Below, piece after piece: positions 39,992 to 44,957 of a stretch of DNA of 44,957 nt. Where the stretch lies: NCBI GenBank assembly GCA_002499195.1, contig DAKS01000061.1, forward strand, positions 99,417 to 144,373. The letters run 5' to 3'. Every line of letters starts with the position of its first letter. The stretch's first letter is position 1. The stretch comes from Euryarchaeota archaeon UBA443 (GTDB lineage Archaea; Thermoplasmatota; Poseidoniia; Poseidoniales; Poseidoniaceae). Position numbers and translations under genes: made by a program. The notes below the pieces were generated by a model that saw only the letters and a list, made by a program, of their open reading frames with translations, ran no database searches and was not told the DNA's origin.

Positions 39992-40788
39992 TCTTCTCTC
40001 TCCTCAAATGCTCCCCAATCGAACGACGACATTCGTATCATTTCCGCAAGGCGATCGTTCTCATCAATAGGTTCTATTGCATTTAGATTAACGAATTGTC
40101 CAATGAGATTCCGAACCCTTGTGTGTACTTCCGTTACCGTACCTAGAGCATCGACGCGAACAATACGGCCGCGTTCGACCAAATCATCGTAAATTGCTTT
40201 TATTTTCCCTTGCAGTATTTTGTAGGATTCGAAAGGGTCGTGGGTCCATCCCATGTCCATCCCTGCTTCATAGAATTTCAAACTTGGGCGTCCTGTTACA
40301 ATACGATTGTATCCTATCTCTGGAGGGATATCGAAATACAGGGTTAAGTCCGGTTCTCGAGCAAAGGAATAATTCGATTCAATAATGTCAGCGTCGACCC
40401 CACGCGCCCCGTCTCTTGCAAGGGCAGTAAATTTGTAACGATCGCAAATGACAATTCCGCCAACCTCCAACATTGGCTCAATCTGCTTACTCCATCGGTC
40501 TGCGAAGTCTGCAGCGTGGATGAGATGGAAGGTTTGAGGTTTCAAACGCTTCGAGTCCTTGCCTGCTTTGGTTGCAGTGGCAACAACTGGACTTGAATTC
40601 CATTCAGTATGATGAACCGGTAAACCGAGCGCGCGAATCCAATTAAAGAGTAATTTCGCTTGTGTGGATTTACCACTCCCATCCATCCCCTCAACGACAA
40701 TGAGTAAGCCATTTGTGAAGGATTTTTCATTTCTAGAAGCCAATAGGCTCCCCTCCGGAGTGTGCATAACTCTATTGGCGATATTCAT
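39988..40788 (-). CDS. tmk: Thymidylate kinase-like protein with intact P-loop
   Basis: A 266-aa dTMP kinase-family protein. The P-loop is intact: LLIVVEGMDGSGKSTQAKLL with GMDGSGKST at 34-42. The substrate segment is ICDRYKFTALARDGARG, and EPDLTLYFDIPPEIGYNRI follows. The N-terminus extends about 27 residues past the usual start if ATG 40788 is used. ATG 40767 (Met8) is a good alternative because a TATA-like CTATAG at about 40800 would put transcription start near 40774. It probably phosphorylates dTMP to dTDP for DNA synthesis. Length (about 200 aa usual) is exceeded by a C-terminal acidic helix. It forms a tight pair with the altered-P-loop gene downstream and shares a promoter motif with the LpxH-like operon. 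Confidence 0.88.
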   Translation of the reverse strand: MNIANRVMHTPEGSLLASRNEKSFTNGLLIVVEGMDGSGKSTQAKLLFNWIRALGLPVHHTEWNSSPVVATATKAGKDSKRLKPQTFHLIHAADFADRWSKQIEPMLEVGGIVICDRYKFTALARDGARGVDADIIESNYSFAREPDLTLYFDIPPEIGYNRIVTGRPSLKFYEAGMDMGWTHDPFESYKILQGKIKAIYDDLVERGRIVRVDALGTVTEVHTRVRNLIGQFVNLNAIEPIDENDRLAEMIRMSSFDWGAFEEREE

Positions 40789-40796
40789 ATGTACAT

Positions 40797-40823
40797 CTAT
40801 AGAGGCTACCTGTAATTTAGGTT
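40797..40823 (-). promoter_or_regulatory. Candidate operator and TATA element of the kinase pair
   Basis: On the minus strand ACCTA-AATTA-CAGGT (40822-40808) forms an inverted repeat with one mismatch. It is followed by CTCTATAG and ATGAATAT, the same order as at 37220-37255. It lies in the 56-base gap after the DDAH-like gene. Confidence 0.5.
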
Positions 40824-40844
40824 ATTCACGGTTCGGATGAATGG

Positions 40845-41681
40845 TTAGAAGAAGATTGAGCAACAGGTAATCGAACCGTCCGCTTCACGTATTTGGCTCA
40901 TGTCAAGAACGACTGGATCCAACCCATTCTCCTTGAGTGTTTTCAGAACGGTTGGATAGCCATCTGCAACCAAGACTTTCCCGTTTCCGAAACCAATCGT
41001 GTTGCATCCATAGACTTCTTGTTCGGGTAATACGATGACTTCACAACCATCGGGTAGCTCACCAAAGTCTTCTGGAGTGAGGTAGCCTTCTGCAGTGAGA
41101 ATGATGTTATCCGTTGGCGTTGATGCAACCGAGGTAAGATGGAGGGCTTTTTCGGTTGGAATATTAACGATGCGCAATTCGTGACCAAGGTGCGTGAGGA
41201 GATTTCGGAGTGTTTCAATACCCTCTTGGTTCGTCCGATCGGAGCGTCCAACAAAGAAAATATCTCCAAGACGAAGAATATCACCGCCGTCCATGCGAGC
41301 ATCTCCAAACATGCCGCAGACTTGAAATCCATTGAGTTGGCGCGAAAGGAAGTCTGCAATAGGAGGTTGTTCCGCTACTCGGGAGGGATGGCCAGGAACA
41401 GGTAACAAGACGTGACCGTCGACGACGATAGCTTGATCTTCAACGAAGACACAATCGGGATGATTGTCGTCTGCAGGAAGAATCGTAACTTCTAGACCGA
41501 TATCGAGTAAGGCCTGAACATAGGCTGCATGCTGTGTTCTTGCAAGTGATATATCCGTTGGTCCTGAGCCAAAATAACTCGCCAAGGCACCGGAAAATGA
41601 CTCAGGAACGGCCCGCATGAGGACACGCTGCTTCTGGTCCGTGCGGACAGTAGCCATGCTTGACCGGCTGAACCTCGTCAT
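40845..41681 (-). CDS. Dimethylarginine dimethylaminohydrolase (DDAH)/amidinotransferase-family protein
   Basis: A 278-aa hydrolase of the pentein fold. The substrate-guanidino site is seen in CVFVEDQAIVVDG (Glu81-Asp82), ARMDGGDILRLG (Asp131, Asp134) and FVGRSDRTNQEG. The catalytic His is in LHLTSVASTPTDN (His181) and the catalytic Cys in ADGSITCCSIFF (Cys273 or Cys274) at the C-terminus. This is the DDAH arrangement (N-DG-GD...GRS-RTN-EG...LH...TC), giving citrulline from methylated arginine, though related amidinohydrolases cannot be excluded. ATG 41681 or 41657 may be the start. It is upstream of the kinase pair on the same strand. Confidence 0.9.
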   Translation of the reverse strand: MTRFSRSSMATVRTDQKQRVLMRAVPESFSGALASYFGSGPTDISLARTQHAAYVQALLDIGLEVTILPADDNHPDCVFVEDQAIVVDGHVLLPVPGHPSRVAEQPPIADFLSRQLNGFQVCGMFGDARMDGGDILRLGDIFFVGRSDRTNQEGIETLRNLLTHLGHELRIVNIPTEKALHLTSVASTPTDNIILTAEGYLTPEDFGELPDGCEVIVLPEQEVYGCNTIGFGNGKVLVADGYPTVLKTLKENGLDPVVLDMSQIREADGSITCCSIFF

Positions 41682-41754
41682 TTAATCCTTAGCGAGGAAT
41701 GCAACTACGCTGAAAACCATCGAATTCAAACATCAGAGGCGGTTGGAGTTTTTT

Positions 41755-43347
41755 ATGCGCATCCCCGTTCAAGCGGTTGGTTTGGTCTTTCTCATGGTTT
41801 TAGCACCTCTCTCTGGTTGCTTTGGTGAAAACGAGATCGATGTACTGAACTCATCATCGTTGGTGGTTTTAGAGTCTGATGAGCTTGAAGCAGGAATGTG
41901 GCAAACAATAACTTTGGAAGCAAGTGATGACCTCGCAGTGTTCATTCCGTACTTCATCCAAGATCCTGGTTCTATGCGAGCACAAAATGGAACGGTCCTC
42001 GATATGAATTCTGGCGATAAGGTAAGCATAAACATCCTTTTCCCTCCCCGAAACGAGGAGATTGTGTTCTTTCTTGGCGAGATTAGCCGAGTGAATTGGC
42101 CAATTCGTGAAGCGGATGAATCATGGATGACATGGCTAGAGAATCAAGGTAGTGGTTCTGCTGTTCAAGCCGTGACCAATCAAGACACGGGAGGGGCGTG
42201 GCCTTGGCTTATCGCCGGAAATGAAACAGGGGGGGCCGTCATACCGTTGATTATGGAGACAAGCCGACCGTTCCGAGCCGACTTAACAGAAGAGAATGGC
42301 GTAGGTGCTAGCGACGGATGGGTGAACGGACGAGACGTCTATGATTGGGTCGATTTCATCGCTGATGATACCCCTTGTGCGACCTGCGGTCCAGACGGTG
42401 CTGTCGGCTATTTGGATCGTTGGATTGGAAATGCAAATCCGTCCTATGAGCACGCAATAACGTATTTTGAAGGCGTCATGCAAGGATACGGGCTTGACCG
42501 TGTTGAAGTTCACCGTTTCCAATGGAATACTGCATGGGCCGTCAATATTTGTGGATACAAAGACGGCTCAGTCTATCCCAATGAATGGCTCATCTTTGGG
42601 GCGCACTTTGACATTGCACCCCCTGTGGCGTTCACACCAGGGGCCGAGTCTGGAATACCTGGTTATGGAACAAGGCATGGAGCTTACGACAATGCGGCTG
42701 GGTCCAGCATGGTTCTAACGACAGCGAGTGTGTTGGCTGAGTTTGACGCACGGCGTACAATGGTGTTCTGTCTCTGGTCTTCTGAAGAGGAAGGTTTGTG
42801 GGGATCGCGCTCTTTCGCGAACGATTTGCCAGATGGCGTAACGGTGAGCAATTATCTGAATCTGGATATGGCCGGAGTAAACTATCCAGGAGATTATGCT
42901 CTCTCGGTCTATCTTGGCCCTGATGGTACGGAAGAAGCCATCGACCAAGCAGGAATGTTCCACTTGGCAGAATGGATTGGTTCAGATGCATTAGATCTTG
43001 GCTATGAAATGGAACGTGGACGTGAAGCATGGCTCGAAGGCGGAGAAAGTCCTCTTTGGGGCGATATCTATGAAGACACAGTAGCCATCTATGAATCACC
43101 AACCGCTCGTAGTGATCACGACTCATTCCAAAACATCGGCGTTGCAACACTTGGTTGGAACGGCTTGGTAGATGGATATCCTTGTTATCACCGTGAATGT
43201 GACACCATGGAGACAATGATCGAATACATGGGCACAGACAATTCAACTGGAATTAACAATCTCGTCCACTCATGGGACATTGTTACTTGGTGGGCAGTTT
43301 ATGCATTCCTTCACATGGATCAGACGCCTGTTCCAAATGAATTGTGA
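41755..43347 (+). CDS. M28-family zinc metallopeptidase, secreted lipoprotein (second copy)
   Basis: A 530-aa exported peptidase from ATG 41755, which has GGAG six bases upstream; a TTG 12 bases before is open but less likely. The lipobox is LSGC (Cys22). Zinc ligands match the first copy: His284 in FGAHFDIAPP, Asp312 in GAYDNAAG, Glu344/Glu345 in LWSSEEEG, Asp371 in NLDMAG and His479 in CYHRECDT. It lacks the Gly/Cys insert of the 442-2217 gene. Similarity extends through the N-terminal region too (VNWPIREADESWMTWLE against NWPIRELNESWKTWLE), so they are true paralogues about 40 kb apart. It is expected to degrade peptides at the cell surface, and the paralogue probably covers a different substrate range. 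Confidence 0.93.
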   Translation: MRIPVQAVGLVFLMVLAPLSGCFGENEIDVLNSSSLVVLESDELEAGMWQTITLEASDDLAVFIPYFIQDPGSMRAQNGTVLDMNSGDKVSINILFPPRNEEIVFFLGEISRVNWPIREADESWMTWLENQGSGSAVQAVTNQDTGGAWPWLIAGNETGGAVIPLIMETSRPFRADLTEENGVGASDGWVNGRDVYDWVDFIADDTPCATCGPDGAVGYLDRWIGNANPSYEHAITYFEGVMQGYGLDRVEVHRFQWNTAWAVNICGYKDGSVYPNEWLIFGAHFDIAPPVAFTPGAESGIPGYGTRHGAYDNAAGSSMVLTTASVLAEFDARRTMVFCLWSSEEEGLWGSRSFANDLPDGVTVSNYLNLDMAGVNYPGDYALSVYLGPDGTEEAIDQAGMFHLAEWIGSDALDLGYEMERGREAWLEGGESPLWGDIYEDTVAIYESPTARSDHDSFQNIGVATLGWNGLVDGYPCYHRECDTMETMIEYMGTDNSTGINNLVHSWDIVTWWAVYAFLHMDQTPVPNEL

Positions 43348-43356
43348 AATTGTTAA

Positions 43357-43779
43357 TCAATACTGTTCAAGAACTAATTCAGTGGTTGTTGAAGCAATCT
43401 CATTATCAGCAGCCATCCACATCTTGTCCAAAAGAGAGCGAAGTGCGACCGTATCATCGACGTGAACGAGAGCTACGAGATCAGCTTCACCAGATACTTC
43501 GTAGATGATTTCTACGCCCTCCCAACCGGTTACTTCAGATGCGAATGAACCGATCTCAACTCCAGGAGAGACCTTGATGCGAATGAGAGCAGTAAGGCCA
43601 ATTCCACTTTCTCGAACAGTGTAGCCTCGAATTGTTCCGTTCTCCTCCATCGTCCGAATATGGGTTCGAACTGTACGTTCGCTTGCTCCGACTTCTTTGG
43701 CAAGGTCAACAAAAGACATTCGCCCGTTCTTTCGAAGTTGGGCTAGGATGGCTCGATCAATTTCTGCAATTCGGGGCAT
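43357..43779 (-). CDS. Lrp/AsnC-family transcription regulator
   Basis: A 140-aa regulator from ATG 43779. The N-terminal helix-turn-helix is SFVDLAKEVGASERTVRTHI (22-41), and the C-terminal RAM (ligand-binding) domain has IKVSPGVEIGSFASEV, IIYEVSGEADLVALVHVD and the final EIASTTTELVLEQY. Such proteins respond to amino acids and bind DNA as dimers or octamers. It is convergent with the M28 gene and divergent from enolase. A TATA-like sequence overlapped by an imperfect palindrome (43791-43806) suggests autoregulation, and the TATA position would give a leaderless transcript starting at the ATG. The longer upstream frame to 43872 is not needed. Confidence 0.93.
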   Translation of the reverse strand: MPRIAEIDRAILAQLRKNGRMSFVDLAKEVGASERTVRTHIRTMEENGTIRGYTVRESGIGLTALIRIKVSPGVEIGSFASEVTGWEGVEIIYEVSGEADLVALVHVDDTVALRSLLDKMWMAADNEIASTTTELVLEQY

Positions 43780-43790
43780 AATCAGCGCTC

Positions 43791-43806
43791 CATATATCGG
43801 TATATC
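43791..43806 (-). promoter_or_regulatory. Overlapping TATA box and imperfect palindrome upstream of the Lrp/AsnC gene
   Basis: The minus strand reads GATATACCGATATATG. The GATATACC half lies with its centre about 24 bases upstream of the ATG at 43779, which fits a TATA box for a leaderless message. The core TATATCGGTATA is symmetric at ten of its twelve positions, so it could be an operator for the gene's own product. Confidence 0.45.
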
Positions 43807-43961
43807 AAACCTTTTCTTCCCGTTTTCCAGCATTAGCCGTGAAGTATAAGACATAATCCGGTAAAATAACATCGTAAAAAACCAACATTCATACTAGAGA
43901 ATTTGAAATCACACAATCCGCTGGATTCAAAGAGCGTCTCTTACTGGAAGAAATGAGAGAC

Positions 43962-44957
43962 ATGTCAGATTACATTTCAGGTCTTGATGCGCGAATGGTT
44001 TTGGACAGTCGCGGCAATCCTACAATCGAAGTTGATTGCTTGGTCAATGGTCGTTTAACCGGCCGAGCAATTGTCCCTTCTGGAGCATCTACTGGTCAGC
44101 ATGAAGCCTTGGAAATGCGTGATGGTGATCTGAACAAATGGCTTGGGAAAGGCGTTGATTCAGCGGTAGGGCATGTCCGTAATACAATATCTAAAGCCCT
44201 AATCGGAATGGCAGTAGATGATCAAAAGGCGATCGATCAAACAATGCTTGAGATTGATGGAACTCCAAATAAATCGAAACTAGGAGCTAATTCTATGCTT
44301 GGAGCATCGCTCGCGGTACTTCATGCCGGCGCAGCAACACATGAAGTGCCACTGTGGAAATACATAGGTGGTAACTCAGGGGGCCAAATGCCAGTACCTA
44401 TGTTGAATATTCTCAATGGAGGCGCTCATGCTGCCTCAAATGTTGACGTCCAAGAATTCATGGTTATGCCCCACGGCTTTGATTCGTTTACAGAAGGCCT
44501 GCGTGCTGGAGTGGAAATATATCATCAACTCAAGAGCGAACTCAAGACAGATGGATTGCTTGGAGGGGTTGGCGATGAAGGCGGATTTGCGCCCAACCTT
44601 GCAGCAAATGAAGACGGGCTGAAATACATGGTTCGAGCCATTGAAGGTGCAGGTTATACAACCGACGATATTGGAATCGCTCTCGATGTAGCAGCTACCG
44701 AATTTGAAAAATCAGACGGTTATCACATGGATGGAAATGTCCTTTCTTCGGATCAGATGGTTGACATGTACAGTGAATGGTTGGATGCATATCCAATCCT
44801 ATCGATTGAGGATGGACTCGGAGAAAATGATTGGGATGGATGGACTGCACTGACCAAGCAAGAAGGGCATCGAGTACAAATTGTTGGAGACGATCTTTTC
44901 GTTACTCAATCTAAGCGACTATCTCAAGGCATTGATATGGGCGCAGCCAATGCAATG
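43962..44957 (+). CDS. eno: Enolase, partial (C-terminus off the window)
   Basis: The frame runs without a stop from ATG 43962 to the window edge, 332 codons out of about 420-430. It begins MSDYISGLDARMVLDSRGNP and contains VPSGASTGQHEALEMRDGD, LGANSMLGASLAVLHAGA, PVPMLNILNGGAHAASNVD, GVGDEGGFAPNLAANEDGL, DVAATEFEKSDGYHM, LSIEDGLGENDWDGW and VGDDLFVTQSKRL. The metal ligands (Asp in DVAATEF, Glu in SIEDGL and Asp in VGDDLF) and the substrate-binding loop are all present. Enolase converts 2-phosphoglycerate to phosphoenolpyruvate in glycolysis. ATG 43953 (Met-Arg-Asp-Met) is an in-frame alternative. It is divergent from the Lrp/AsnC gene, with 182 bases between starts. Confidence 0.97.
   Translation, partial: MSDYISGLDARMVLDSRGNPTIEVDCLVNGRLTGRAIVPSGASTGQHEALEMRDGDLNKWLGKGVDSAVGHVRNTISKALIGMAVDDQKAIDQTMLEIDGTPNKSKLGANSMLGASLAVLHAGAATHEVPLWKYIGGNSGGQMPVPMLNILNGGAHAASNVDVQEFMVMPHGFDSFTEGLRAGVEIYHQLKSELKTDGLLGGVGDEGGFAPNLAANEDGLKYMVRAIEGAGYTTDDIGIALDVAATEFEKSDGYHMDGNVLSSDQMVDMYSEWLDAYPILSIEDGLGENDWDGWTALTKQEGHRVQIVGDDLFVTQSKRLSQGIDMGAANAM

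Noticed and set aside
43780..43872. N-terminal extension of the Lrp/AsnC protein up to 43872
   Set aside because: The extra residues do not match the family, and the TATA box overlaps this region; ATG 43779 fits.
1..44957. CRISPR array, insertion sequence, integrase or phage genes
   Set aside because: I found no regularly spaced direct repeats, transposase or integrase motifs, or terminal inverted repeats.

Overview
The window looks like a chromosomal segment of a Marine Group II euryarchaeon (Candidatus Poseidoniales, Thermoplasmatota) or a close relative. The evidence is archaeal information-processing genes (DnaG primase with a TOPRIM domain, a group II chaperonin, an Lrp/AsnC regulator, TATA-box promoters), moderately AT-rich DNA, archaeal secreted lipoproteins with lipoboxes, very tight gene packing, and no rRNA, IS element, phage gene or CRISPR array. 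The taxonomic call is inference from gene content; no marker tree could be run.

Layout. 1-7071 is a minus-strand block: a partial acidic-tailed membrane protein, an M28 metallopeptidase lipoprotein, a sensor-like multi-TM protein, a glyoxalase-fold (VOC) protein with a Cys4 knob, a thioredoxin-fold protein and a membrane-anchored TPR protein. 7245-10994 holds two lineage-specific structural proteins (an 877-aa helical-repeat protein and a proline-rich membrane protein) that converge with no intergenic base on a hairpin-flanked junction. 11035-15961 carries DnaG, a small membrane protein, a DDD-motif glycosyltransferase and a translationally coupled operon (TerB-like, helical-repeat, 69-aa helical protein, MobA-like). 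15915-24421 is housekeeping: PurN, DUF454, an isocitrate/isopropylmalate-type dehydrogenase, PurH, a divergent thermosome subunit, a KH-domain secretion-type ATPase, a small membrane protein and a Gfo/Idh/MocA oxidoreductase. 24476-35476 mixes a secreted beta-propeller lipoprotein, a CYTH protein, a DegT aminotransferase, a HerA-type ATPase fused to membrane helices and a glycan cluster (membrane GT-C, DPM-like GT2, flippase-like LPG_synthase_TM protein, GT4). 35598-44957 holds an iodotyrosine-deiodinase-like flavoprotein, a membrane protein, tRNA-Leu(GAG), an LpxH-like phosphoesterase coupled to an MJ1255-like glycosyltransferase, two thymidylate-kinase-like genes in tandem, a DDAH-like hydrolase, a second M28 lipoprotein, an Lrp/AsnC regulator and the start of enolase.

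How parts fit together. Purine synthesis (purN, purH), protein folding and central carbon metabolism are core functions. The DegT, Gfo/Idh and GT genes suggest synthesis and lipid-linked assembly of surface glycans. The two M28 lipoproteins and the beta-propeller lipoprotein fit a protein-degrading, particle-associated heterotrophic lifestyle.

The most unusual signals are non-coding. First, a 15-bp inverted repeat (ACCTA-N5-YAGGT) with a TATA-like element lies in front of both the LpxH-like/GT operon and the tandem kinase operon, which face each other and so may be one regulon. Second, an identical 18-nt sequence sits immediately after a coding-end hairpin at two separate convergent gene junctions, which suggests a repeated bidirectional transcript-end element.
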